64,000 nt of DNA. Origin: CAVWDI01 sp963753725. GTDB taxonomy: Bacteria; Chloroflexota; Anaerolineae; Anaerolineales; UBA4823. Under the pieces are notes generated by a model. That model saw only the letters and a list, made by a program, of their open reading frames with translations. It was not told the DNA's origin and did not search any database. This document shows positions 28,034 through 36,350 of this stretch, in pieces. The position numbers and the translations under genes were made by a program. The stretch covers positions 62,001 through 126,000 of the forward strand of contig CAVWDI010000003.1 in NCBI GenBank assembly GCA_963753725.1. Direction: 5' to 3'. How positions within the stretch are numbered: position 1 is the stretch's first letter; every line of letters begins with the position of its first letter.

Positions 28034-28855
28034 GTGAAGATCCTAATAGCAATCCATGATTTAGAACAAGCCGAAACAACGCTGAGCTTCGCTGCCCAGA
28101 TCGTACATCGCGCTGGAGAAGCGCCCACCATCTTATTCGTGATCGAACACAAGACAGAGAAATTAGATACTCAGGTCGAGGATATGCTTGAAAAAGCCCA
28201 AGAAATCCTGGGTGTTCCAAAAATAATTACCAAAGTCCGGACCGGGAACACTGCCCAAGAAATCATTAGAGAAACCGAACAGGGAGGTTATGATTTATTA
28301 ATCAAGGGAGAGATAAAAACCAATAACCTGGCCCGGCGAATTAAAGGGGCAACCACAATAGGCGTCGTTGACCATATATCTTGCCCAGTCATTATTGCTA
28401 AAGGTGCACCCAGACCAATCCGCCATATTTTGTTATGTGACAGCGGCGCTGGGAGGTCGTCGGTGCTGAACCGGTTCACAGCCCAACTGTCTGAAATGCT
28501 TGAAGGCGAGGAAGCAGTCTGCGTTTTACATGTCATGTCGCAGATTAGCGCAGGACCGGGTGTGATTGGAAAGCATTTACGAGCCAGTGTCGGTGAATTG
28601 ATTGAAGAACAAACACCTGAAGGCGTACTGCTTGAGAGAGATATCCTGGAGTTGGAAAAATCCGGTGTGCACCCAACCCCCATAGTGCGGCACGGTCTGG
28701 TTGTGGATGAAATACTAGCTGAAGTTAGCAGTGGTAATTATGACTTGTTAGTCATCGGGGCGAGTAAGGGTAAAAAATGGCAACATTACCTTCTTGAAGA
28801 CTTGGCACGAAAAATACTGTTAAAATCAGACCACCCTGTATTAGTGATTAATTAG
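28034..28855 (+). CDS. Tandem universal stress protein
   Basis: A 273-residue soluble protein from a GTG start, with two Usp domains. The first (1-125) starts KILIAIHDLEQAETTLSFAAQIV and ends ISCPVIIAK. The second (130-273) starts RHILLCDSGAGRSSVLNRF and ends DLLVIGASKGKKWQHYLLEDLARKILLKSDHPVLVIN. The nucleotide-binding G-x2-G-x9-G(S/T) motif is modified in both. Last gene of the phosphate operon, 16 bases after the carrier; converges with the regulator at 29084. Likely a stress or anion-starvation protein (inference). Confidence 0.85.
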   Translation: MKILIAIHDLEQAETTLSFAAQIVHRAGEAPTILFVIEHKTEKLDTQVEDMLEKAQEILGVPKIITKVRTGNTAQEIIRETEQGGYDLLIKGEIKTNNLARRIKGATTIGVVDHISCPVIIAKGAPRPIRHILLCDSGAGRSSVLNRFTAQLSEMLEGEEAVCVLHVMSQISAGPGVIGKHLRASVGELIEEQTPEGVLLERDILELEKSGVHPTPIVRHGLVVDEILAEVSSGNYDLLVIGASKGKKWQHYLLEDLARKILLKSDHPVLVIN

Positions 28856-29083
28856 ACTACACCATTTGTGACTTGACATGTGTATAGAATATGTTGTGTT
28901 TGATTGTAACGAAAGAAAAAATTTCGGGTTAACGAAAGGGATAAAGAAATATTAGTAGAAGCACGCTGGTTGCATCCCGGTTCTTCAGATTTTGTATTTG
29001 CCAGAATAATGCAAACATGAAAATGAAGATGTAGGTAACAATCTTTTAAAAGTTATTAATGATAAATTGTCTTGATAAAATGT

Positions 29084-29767
29084 TTACGCGTTTCGTGTGA
29101 TAAATGTGTATCCAACACCTGGAACTGTTTGTATATGAACAGGTTTGGAGGTATCCTTTTCAATTTTTTGCCTGACACGGTAGACTAACTGTTTCAACAT
29201 CGAACGATCTCCTCCAGCCGGTCCCCAAATGTGATCTATCAAAGTTTCGGTGAGCAATACCTGATTGTGATTAATCATCAAGGTTTCCAACAAACGGCTC
29301 TCAAGGGGAGTGAGGTGAGCCAGAAGGTCTCCGTTGCCGCTTACCTGATGTCTTGTGGGATCCAATGTTAAATCATTGACTTTAATCGGACTGGAAGTTA
29401 CCGGAGGAGAACCAGCACGCCGCAGAACAGCTTCAGCACGTGCTACAAGCTGACGAGGGCTGAATGGTTTAACGACATAATCATCAGCGCCGATTTCTAA
29501 GCCGTGAACGATATCGTTCTCGTCATTTCGCACTGTGAGCAATATTATCGGAGTGTCTGACTGTTCACGGATACGCTGGCATACTTTAATGCCATCTAAT
29601 TTAGGCAGGTTGATATCGAGGATGATCAAATCCGGCGATTCACTCTGCCAGCGATCCAGGGCGGCCAGGCCATCATATGCCAAAATTGTCTCGTAACCAG
29701 CACGGCGCAGCGTGAAGGAAACCACATCTGCCAGATCCAGATCATCATCGACCACTAATGCCTTCAT
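29084..29767 (-). CDS. OmpR/PhoB-family response regulator (paralogue)
   Basis: A 227-residue regulator with receiver (DDD 7-9, Asp51 in IILDINLP, K in VKPFSPRQL) and winged-helix domain ending VHIQTVPGVGYTFI. Very similar to the regulator at 19960, including ILLTVRxxExDI and LTPLESRLLE. Encoded after its kinase with a 4-base overlap. The two regulators could recognise the same half-sites in arrays A, B and C. Confidence 0.92.
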   Translation of the reverse strand: MKALVVDDDLDLADVVSFTLRRAGYETILAYDGLAALDRWQSESPDLIILDINLPKLDGIKVCQRIREQSDTPIILLTVRNDENDIVHGLEIGADDYVVKPFSPRQLVARAEAVLRRAGSPPVTSSPIKVNDLTLDPTRHQVSGNGDLLAHLTPLESRLLETLMINHNQVLLTETLIDHIWGPAGGDRSMLKQLVYRVRQKIEKDTSKPVHIQTVPGVGYTFITRNA

Positions 29768-31863
29768 AGCGTATCTCCACTAATTGGAATTGTAAACCAA
29801 AAAATTGAACCGCCGCCAGGGTTATCTTTTACACCTACTTCACCGCCATGCTCTTCAACAATGGCTTTAACAACGGATAATCCTAATCCAACGCCGTACT
29901 GGGCTCCATTCTGATCGCTCAGACGTACAAAACGCCGGAAAATATCCTCCCTCTCGGAAGGTGAAATACCTGAACCTCGGTCGGCTACTGCAATGCGCAG
30001 TGTGTATTCAGATAGCTGATCAACGGTTAGGCCAATCGTTGTTCCCATTGGGCTGTATTTACTTGCATTTGATAATAAATTTACCAACACCTGGGTTATG
30101 CGTGTAGGATCCATCATCACTACAGGATGTGATTCTGGTTCTTCCAATGTTAAATCTTGCCGCCGGCGGTCCAGTAAAGGTTTCATTACCCCAAGCGCAT
30201 CAAGCACTACATCTCCAAATTCTACTGTTTGACGGTTTATCTTATATCTACCAGCTTGAATGCGTATGCTTTCCAGAAGATTGTCGATTAAAGTCTGTAA
30301 ACCAGTAACACTTCGGTGAATAGAATTCAATAATTCGTTGATTTCAGTTTTCGAAAGGTAATCGAGTTCATCAAGCATCAGTTCCACAGAGGCGTTTAAA
30401 GCAGAGAGTGGTGTGCGGAACTCGTGAGAGATGTTAGCTAAGAAGTATGATCGCAGGTTTTGGGCAGCTTCTTCTTCAGTGATATCGCGCAGGACCAAAG
30501 CAGTTTGGGAGTTTTCACCGCTTGCAGGAACAAGCTGAGCAGCTGCCACCGCAATACTGGTTTTTCGCCCTGTGCGTGTCAGGATGTCAATCTGGCTTTT
30601 CCCGCCAATAGGCGGAATTAGATCAGAAAACATTTCTTTACCTTCAGGCAGAGCAAAAACCTCGTTCAACGATCTTCCGCTTACTTCATCGCTGGACCAA
30701 CCGGTGATCTTCATTGCACCGTGGCTGAACGAAGTGATGAATTTTTTATCATCAAATGTGACAATGCCCTCTTCAATGGACTGAATCACAGTTTCCGACC
30801 ACGCCTTGGCTCTGGTTAATTCATCCATATACTGCTGGGTATTCGACCTGCTTTCCTCAAACGCATTAGCTAGAGTCGCAATCTCATCAGGTTCATCCGG
30901 GATGGGAATCGGGGAAGATAAATCACCCCGACTTATCTTATTTGCAGCGGAAGTTAATTGGTCTAAAGGGGCTGTCAGGTGTTTGGCAAACAGCACACCA
31001 AGGATGGAGCCTACCAGGACGATGATCAAACTGCTGAATAAAATTACCAGCAGCGCTCTGCGGTTAGCAGCATAAAGACCCTCTACACCGAGGGCGACCT
31101 CATTCACTATTTGATACCCATTACCAGCTTCTGTTAACAACTGTTGAGAAGTGTAATAATGATCTTCGTTATATATTTTTGTGTTTATTCCATTCTGGCT
31201 GGCTTGTATAGTGTCTGGGATTTGTAATGGATCTGAATAATCTGGCAAGTCGGAAAAACTGGTAGCTGTCATCTGTCCATCTATGAAGAAATTTTGTTCA
31301 AATCCAGTACCTTGCGCCAATTCATGAGCAAATTCATTGTCTATAAACCTCCCAACCGTGACATTGAAAGTGTCTGACAGATCGCCATAAAGAGGCTGCT
31401 TAGCGAGTATCACTATCTGGTTTTCAAAACAAACCGGTGAGTAGAAATAGGTTTCATCGGAGGGAATTAAGTCACAACACCCATTCTCATTTGTATCACC
31501 TATTGTGAGTTCACCGGAGGAGTTGCAGATAAATAGTATATCTAGTCCAACGCCAATTTTAAAATTGTGGAGATATTCAGATAATCTGGCATGATCATTT
31601 TCTTGCAGTAGCTTCTGTAAAGTAGGGCGTATGGCGGTATGACTGGCGAGGTTGATCAGCTGGATTTTTTCGGTGTCCAGAAACGCTTTGGTCACCCGTT
31701 CTCCATTTTTTACACGCGCCAGGATTTGATTTTGAAGCTCATTCCGCACTAATATATAGGAAGGAATCCCCGCAACAATCGCGGTTATCAGGATAACCAA
31801 GATAAAAGCGCTGATCAAACGGGATGTAAAACTGTGGGTGATGATTTTGGGGAAAGATGGCAT
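29764..31863 (-). CDS. Sensor histidine kinase (HAMP-PAS-HisKA-HATPase), paralogue
   Basis: A 699-residue sensor kinase, unbroken. One helix at about 18-40, an extracellular domain of about 240 residues with a CCDLIPSDE segment, a second helix, the HAMP domain (FAKHLTAPLDQLTSAANKISRGDLS), a PAS domain (KITGWSSDEVSGRS), the box NISHEFRTPLSAL and the ATP-binding boxes NLLSNASKYS, DRGSGISP and GVGLGLSVV. It matches the kinase at 17875 over its whole length; the N-terminal sensor halves differ more, so the signals may differ. A TATACT -10-like box lies upstream on the minus strand (near 31908). Divergent from array B and the TauE/SafE gene. Confidence 0.92.
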   Translation of the reverse strand: MPSFPKIITHSFTSRLISAFILVILITAIVAGIPSYILVRNELQNQILARVKNGERVTKAFLDTEKIQLINLASHTAIRPTLQKLLQENDHARLSEYLHNFKIGVGLDILFICNSSGELTIGDTNENGCCDLIPSDETYFYSPVCFENQIVILAKQPLYGDLSDTFNVTVGRFIDNEFAHELAQGTGFEQNFFIDGQMTATSFSDLPDYSDPLQIPDTIQASQNGINTKIYNEDHYYTSQQLLTEAGNGYQIVNEVALGVEGLYAANRRALLVILFSSLIIVLVGSILGVLFAKHLTAPLDQLTSAANKISRGDLSSPIPIPDEPDEIATLANAFEESRSNTQQYMDELTRAKAWSETVIQSIEEGIVTFDDKKFITSFSHGAMKITGWSSDEVSGRSLNEVFALPEGKEMFSDLIPPIGGKSQIDILTRTGRKTSIAVAAAQLVPASGENSQTALVLRDITEEEAAQNLRSYFLANISHEFRTPLSALNASVELMLDELDYLSKTEINELLNSIHRSVTGLQTLIDNLLESIRIQAGRYKINRQTVEFGDVVLDALGVMKPLLDRRRQDLTLEEPESHPVVMMDPTRITQVLVNLLSNASKYSPMGTTIGLTVDQLSEYTLRIAVADRGSGISPSEREDIFRRFVRLSDQNGAQYGVGLGLSVVKAIVEEHGGEVGVKDNPGGGSIFWFTIPISGDTL

Positions 31864-31945
31864 AGCATATTCCCGAAAAATAAAATTCGGAGACTAGTGG
31901 AAGTATAACCTAATTAACTTTCGACTTGTATTAGGCTGGCTCATT

Positions 31946-31998
31946 TGTTACCAGTTTGTTACTAGCTTGATACCGATAAATCACCAAGGTTTGATAAA
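31946..31998 (+). promoter_or_regulatory. PhoB-type direct-repeat array B with -10 box
   Basis: Half-sites TGTTAC (31946), TGTTAC (31957), TGATAC (31968) and AATCAC (31979), all spaced exactly 11 bases, with a -10-like GATAAA at 31993-31998 14 bases after the last start. It points rightward, to the stress-protein relic and the TauE/SafE gene. It lies in the divergent gap upstream of the sensor kinase gene and could also affect that gene. Confidence 0.7.
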
Positions 31999-32013
31999 TT
32001 TAGACAAAAGTAA

Positions 32014-32190
32014 GTTCAGCAGATAGATTATTTATTATGGATCAAAAATACCGTCGACCCTAGCAATTGGCTGGCGCGATGGGTGAAGGCTGAACTTGCC
32101 GCCTCTATATTAGCCTGGGCAGATCAACCGGTATTAGTATCAAAGACATTTAAAAGTCAATCAAGGATAAAACCATGGATGTTGAATTAA
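32014..32190 (+). pseudogene. C-terminal relic of a stress-protein gene
   Basis: An open stretch of about 58 codons without start reads DYLLWIKNTVDPSNWLARWV, then KAELAASILAWADQPVLVSK, ending at a TAA inside the next gene. It lines up with the end of the MshEN-Usp protein at 21087-22109 (YDLVVIDSEPPNKLWHWIQV, ELVNPLLNWSDKSVLVTK). So a paralogue of that gene once stood here, also directly behind a PhoB-type array, and lost all but its C-terminus. It overlaps the start of the TauE/SafE gene by 16 bases. Confidence 0.6.
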
Positions 32191-32933
32191 GTGTTCCGAT
32201 AATTCTATTAGCTTTTGTATGTGAACTGGTCGATTCTTCCTTAGGTATGGGCTACGGGACGACATTGACACCCATTCTGCTGTTATTTGGTTATGATCCC
32301 ATTGTGATCGTCCCCGCCGTATTATTCTCTGAGTTCTTAACGGGGGTCACGGCTGGACTATTTCACCACGAATTCGGAAATGTCGATCTGCGACCTGGAG
32401 GTACAGCATTCAAAATTACAGCTGTATTGACTGCCTTCAGCATAGTAGGTGTCGCATTAGCAGTTGTATTGGCGGTAAATCTTCCTAAGTATTTTGTCAA
32501 ACTCTATATCGGTCTGCTGGTTTTTAGTATGGGGATATTGATCCTCTTGAAAAAAGATCAGAAAGCTTCATTCTCTTGGCGGCGCATATCTGGATTAGGT
32601 TTGCTGGCAGCATTCAATAAGGGCATCAGCGGGGGTGGTTATGGTCCTGTCGTTACCAGCGGGCAGGTGCTTTCAGGAATCCGCGGTCGGAACGCAGTCG
32701 CCATTGCGTCGATGGCGGAGGGGATTACCAGCATTGTTGGGGTGGGCATCTACCTGGCTAGTGGTACACCTTTATCCTTGCAATTAGCCCCTTCCCTGGT
32801 TGTAGGCGCCATGTTTTCAGTACCGTTGTCAGCATATTTCGTCAGCCGCATCCCCGCCGGCCGGTTGACACTCATCATCGGTGGATTCACCACAATTGTG
32901 GGCGGTTACACACTCCTTAGAGTATTCATTTAA
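32175..32933 (+). CDS. TauE/SafE-family (DUF81) anion exporter
   Basis: A 252-residue membrane protein with about seven to eight helices. Typical motifs: VDSSLGMGYGTTLTPILLLFGYDP in the first repeat and NKGISGGGYGPVVTSGQVLSG in the second. The family is linked to export of sulfite, sulfoacetate and other organosulfur anions. Behind array B and 240 bases before the pentapeptide gene, from which it is separated by array C. The substrate cannot be read from the sequence. Confidence 0.88.
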   Translation: MDVELSVPIILLAFVCELVDSSLGMGYGTTLTPILLLFGYDPIVIVPAVLFSEFLTGVTAGLFHHEFGNVDLRPGGTAFKITAVLTAFSIVGVALAVVLAVNLPKYFVKLYIGLLVFSMGILILLKKDQKASFSWRRISGLGLLAAFNKGISGGGYGPVVTSGQVLSGIRGRNAVAIASMAEGITSIVGVGIYLASGTPLSLQLAPSLVVGAMFSVPLSAYFVSRIPAGRLTLIIGGFTTIVGGYTLLRVFI

Positions 32934-33039
32934 TCAGAGAGACCGGGGGGTCAGGTAAATTTTATAAGGGGATTAGAAATCGTTGTAACTTGCCCGTACG
33001 CTGTTTAAAATCCATGAACTTTGGAAAAAGTACTAAATT

Positions 33040-33095
33040 CGTTACCCAATTGTTACCAGTTCAGCACCAGTTTTGTTACCAATATCCATTATTTT
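33040..33095 (+). promoter_or_regulatory. PhoB-type direct-repeat array C with -10 box
   Basis: Half-sites CGTTAC (33040), TGTTAC (33051), CAGCAC (33062) and TGTTAC (33074), spaced 11, 11 and 12 bases, and a -10-like TATTTT at 33090-33095, 16 bases after the last start. Spacing is identical to array A. It is the only promoter-like element I see before the pentapeptide/hydrogenase polycistron, whose first ATG is at 33176. Confidence 0.7.
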
Positions 33096-33175
33096 ATATG
33101 CAAAAGGATGTCATTCAACAAAAAAACCATTTACCGGGATAGGTAAATAGTGAATTCCACCAAAAAGGAGTTAAA

Positions 33176-33736
33176 ATGTTCACCAAAGAAGAATTAATCA
33201 ATAAAATGCGCAATCCAGATAATAAAAAAGTGCTCCAGGCAGTCGAAGAAATGCGAGTACGCGGCTGGCTCAATGATGGATCTTTAAGCGGCGCAGCTTT
33301 AATCCGTGTCCAGCTGCAAGCAGCAGATTTGATCGAGGCTAATCTGAGCTTTATTGACTTTCACCAGGCCGATATGGAGTTTGTCGATCTCAGCGGCGCC
33401 GACCTGAGAGGCGCAAAATTGACCCGCGCCAACTTGATAGGCGCAAACATGAGCGAAGTCGATTTGACCCGCGCCACTCTTTATAAAGCTAACTTGCGGG
33501 CTTGCCGCAACCTTACAGACGAACAGTTAACCAAAACCAAGAGCCTGTGGGGCGCAATCATGCCGGATGGCGATACTTATGATGGTCGTTACAACCTGCC
33601 CGGCGATATTGAACTCGCCCGCTATAGAAATGTGGTCAAAAATGACAACCAGGCAATGGCAGAGTTTTATGGGGTTTCCTTGGAAACCTATCTGAGCGGT
33701 CAGGGAGAGAGGGTTGTTCACATGGTGGAAGCATGA
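33176..33736 (+). CDS. Pentapeptide-repeat protein
   Basis: A 186-residue soluble protein. Residues about 42-115 form pentapeptide repeats (ADLxx/ANLxx, for example LSGADLRGAKLTRANLIGAN), which build a right-handed beta helix. The remaining C-terminal 70 residues are unrelated. AAAAAGGAG lies just before the start. It overlaps the first hydrogenase gene by ATGA, so it is co-translated with that operon; this is not a usual hydrogenase accessory and its role is unknown. Confidence 0.85.
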   Translation: MFTKEELINKMRNPDNKKVLQAVEEMRVRGWLNDGSLSGAALIRVQLQAADLIEANLSFIDFHQADMEFVDLSGADLRGAKLTRANLIGANMSEVDLTRATLYKANLRACRNLTDEQLTKTKSLWGAIMPDGDTYDGRYNLPGDIELARYRNVVKNDNQAMAEFYGVSLETYLSGQGERVVHMVEA

Positions 33737-34287
33737 TCTACGCACTGCTAATCGCTTTTACTGTAGTGTTTGCATATATGGCGATTCGAGCAGATCGATT
33801 AATGGCAACTGCCATTTGGCTGGCAGTTGTAAGCGTAATGTTATCCGTCATCTTCTACATTATGGGAGCTCAATTGATAGCAGTCATCGAACTCAGCATC
33901 GGCGCTGGGCTGGTGACTGTTTTATTCGTGTTTGCGATCAGTATCATTGTGGAAGAAGATATTGATTATAAATCTCTGGTCCCCAAATCGCTGGCTGCTG
34001 CAGCGACAATCATTATGTTCATGCTACTTGGAGCGTTCCTTCTGCCAGCACATACTGCGAAGCCAGCTCACTCCGAAATCTCCATTTCGATGGTGTTATG
34101 GGAACTGCGCAGTTTGGATGTCCTGCTGCAGATCGTTATAATTTTTGCCGGCGTATTGGGTTTATTGGGCTTGCTGGCAGAGGTTAAAGCCCCGCTCGAA
34201 TACTCTGTAGCTGAAGATGCAGCTGCACAACGCGATCGCGGACTGGACGATCTCTACGAACAAAGCATTAAGAAGGAAGCGTTGTGA
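33733..34287 (+). CDS. Group 4 hydrogenase membrane subunit, NuoJ-like
   Basis: A 184-residue membrane protein with five helices and a hydrophilic C-terminus. The pattern AVIELSIGAGLVTVLFVFAISI matches the NuoJ/MbhD-type conserved helix. It belongs to the proton-conducting arm of the energy-converting hydrogenase. ATGA overlaps both before and after indicate coupled translation. Confidence 0.78.
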   Translation: MIYALLIAFTVVFAYMAIRADRLMATAIWLAVVSVMLSVIFYIMGAQLIAVIELSIGAGLVTVLFVFAISIIVEEDIDYKSLVPKSLAAAATIIMFMLLGAFLLPAHTAKPAHSEISISMVLWELRSLDVLLQIVIIFAGVLGLLGLLAEVKAPLEYSVAEDAAAQRDRGLDDLYEQSIKKEAL

Positions 34288-34595
34288 ATCTTTCCCTATT
34301 TGACGCTGCTTTGATAGGAGTTTTTGGACTGCTGGGTATTGGATTCTATGGATTATTGGTATGCCGCAACCTGTTTAAAGTTGTGGTAGCCCTTCAAATC
34401 CTGGTAAAAGCTGCCTTACTGGGACTGGTATCGGCTGGCAATGCCTGCGGATTAATCAATCTTGGTCAAAGTCTGGCAATCACAGTTATCGTTGCCGACA
34501 CTATAGTGGCAGTTATCGGGATGGCATTTGCTATTCAAATCCATCGCCATCTTGGCACTTTGGACCTCAAAGATCTTGCTCGAATGAGAGGTTGA
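34284..34595 (+). CDS. Group 4 hydrogenase membrane subunit, NuoK/MrpC-like
   Basis: A 103-residue protein with three membrane helices. The conserved NLGQSLAITVIVADTIVAVIGMAFAI stretch has the position of the charged, conserved NuoK/MnhC helix. Overlaps the previous gene by 4 bases and is 3 bases from the next. Confidence 0.8.
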   Translation: MNLSLFDAALIGVFGLLGIGFYGLLVCRNLFKVVVALQILVKAALLGLVSAGNACGLINLGQSLAITVIVADTIVAVIGMAFAIQIHRHLGTLDLKDLARMRG

Positions 34596-34598
34596 TAC

Positions 34599-36137
34599 AT
34601 GGCAACTTGGTTGGTTATAACGGCGATCGGACTTCCCTGGCTGGGCGGATTATGCATCTGGCTGGTAGGTGATAAACATCCTCAGCTGCAGCACAAATTG
34701 GCTTCCGGTTTTGCAGTCGTCGGCGGTCTCATATCGCTTGGATTACTAACGGTTATATCGGACGAAGTGATTTTGAGCATTCCAGTGGGCAGCGTTTTTG
34801 GTGATTTCACATTGATTGCAGATGGGCTGGGGACCTTACTGGCTGTCATCGCAGCTGTTATCGGTGGTTTGACTGTTATTTACTCAAACGAATATATGAA
34901 GGGGGAAGCTCAGCTCGGACGTTATTACAGCCTTACGTTGTTTTTCATCGGCGCAATGATCGCTCTTGTGCTTTCTGGTAGTCTCCTTTTTATGTTCATC
35001 TTCTGGGAAATAACTGCTTTCTGCTCTTATGCCCTGATCTCTTTCCACAACGATGATCCCAAAGCTGTCGCCGGCGGAATTAAAGCGCTCATTATTACCC
35101 AATTCGGCGGACTTGGTTTACTGGTTGGGGCGGTTATTTCTTACACCATTTTTGACAGCTACCAGATCAACGTCTTTCTAAACAGAGCATCCAGTCTACC
35201 AGCATTGGTGCTGAGTTTGTGCGCTTTTGGTTGCCTCGCGGCAGCTGCGGCAAAATCCGCCCAGGTACCATTTCAAACCTGGCTTCCAGATGCGATGGAA
35301 GCCCCAACACCTATCAGTGCCCTCATCCATGCCGCCACAATGGTGAACGCAGGCGTTTATTTACTGGCCCGTTTTTATCCTGCTTTTGAACGCGTTTCAG
35401 GCTGGAAAACCGCAGTCGTTATCGTAGGGTTGTCATCCGCATTGCTGGCCGCGCTGATGGCAGTCTCATCCCGCGACCTCAAGAGAGTGCTGGCTTTTTC
35501 AACCATCAGCCAGCTGGGTTATATGGTTTATGCGATAGGATGCGGAGCGATAGTCGCCAGCCAGTTCCATTTACTTAGTCACTCTATCTTCAAAGCGCTG
35601 CTATTTCTGTGTGCTGGGGCATTGATTAAAGCCACCGGAACCCGTGATATGTACCAGATGAAAGGGTTGGGGAAGGATATGCCCTTCGTACGGATTGTCT
35701 TCATTATTGGCGCTCTAGCTTTGGCTGGACTTCCTATCACAAATGGGTTTTTCAGCAAAGAGATGGTGCTCGAGAGCGGTCTCGTATTGGGTCCGTTCTG
35801 GGCATATTTGGGAATGCTGGTCGGGGTTGGGATCACAGGACTTTACAGCATTCGGATGGTATCAATTGTCTTTTTTGAACAGCCGTCGGTCGATAAAGAT
35901 GTGGATGATGTTCCCAGGATCATGCGATCCTCGCTCGCCATCCTGGCTTTTGGGACACTGACCACATGGTTACTGGTTGGAACATTCAGCCAGCGATTAT
36001 CAGCCAGCCTTCCTTTTCACAATCTGGCCTACGTGGATACATTAACGGTTGTTGTTGAGATTATTACCTCTCCATGGACATATCTTGCCCTGGCAGTTGT
36101 ATTACTGGGATTGCTTGTCTGGGTAGCGCGCGTGTAG
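34599..36137 (+). CDS. Group 4 hydrogenase antiporter-like subunit, NuoL/MrpA-like
   Basis: A 512-residue membrane protein of the proton-conducting transporter family, about 14 helices. Characteristic pieces are FWEITAFCSYALISF (conserved Glu), KSAQVPFQTWLPDAMEAPTPISALIHAATMVNAGVYLLAR and FSTISQLGYM. It carries ion translocation driven by ferredoxin-dependent H2 production or the reverse. It ends earlier than complex I NuoL; the missing C-terminal part appears to be the next small gene. Confidence 0.9.
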   Translation: MATWLVITAIGLPWLGGLCIWLVGDKHPQLQHKLASGFAVVGGLISLGLLTVISDEVILSIPVGSVFGDFTLIADGLGTLLAVIAAVIGGLTVIYSNEYMKGEAQLGRYYSLTLFFIGAMIALVLSGSLLFMFIFWEITAFCSYALISFHNDDPKAVAGGIKALIITQFGGLGLLVGAVISYTIFDSYQINVFLNRASSLPALVLSLCAFGCLAAAAAKSAQVPFQTWLPDAMEAPTPISALIHAATMVNAGVYLLARFYPAFERVSGWKTAVVIVGLSSALLAALMAVSSRDLKRVLAFSTISQLGYMVYAIGCGAIVASQFHLLSHSIFKALLFLCAGALIKATGTRDMYQMKGLGKDMPFVRIVFIIGALALAGLPITNGFFSKEMVLESGLVLGPFWAYLGMLVGVGITGLYSIRMVSIVFFEQPSVDKDVDDVPRIMRSSLAILAFGTLTTWLLVGTFSQRLSASLPFHNLAYVDTLTVVVEIITSPWTYLALAVVLLGLLVWVARV

Positions 36138-36141
36138 ATTC

Positions 36142-36348
36142 GTGATGTTAACGGACAAGCTTAAACCAACAACCAAATTTATCCGACAGGGTCTCGGGTT
36201 TGAGTGGTTCAATCTACAGATAATCCGAATAATAAACAGCACAGCCGAAGCGCTGCGTAAATTTCAAACAGGTCAATTGAACTGGAATGTTTTAGGAATA
36301 GTTGTTGGGCTGGTTTCTCTTCTCGTATTCTTTGCTTGGATCGGTTAA
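36142..36348 (+). CDS. Small membrane subunit resembling the NuoL C-terminus
   Basis: A 68-residue protein with an amphipathic part (FNLQIIRIINSTAEALRKFQTGQLN) and one C-terminal membrane helix. The segment looks like the end of a NuoL-type subunit (the amphipathic helix and last helix), here as a separate gene. It starts 4 bases after the NuoL-like stop, at the GTG (36142) or the adjacent ATG. A frame break is unlikely, because the NuoL-like frame ends normally and this frame has its own start. Confidence 0.55.
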   Translation: MMLTDKLKPTTKFIRQGLGFEWFNLQIIRIINSTAEALRKFQTGQLNWNVLGIVVGLVSLLVFFAWIG

Positions 36349-36350
36349 TT

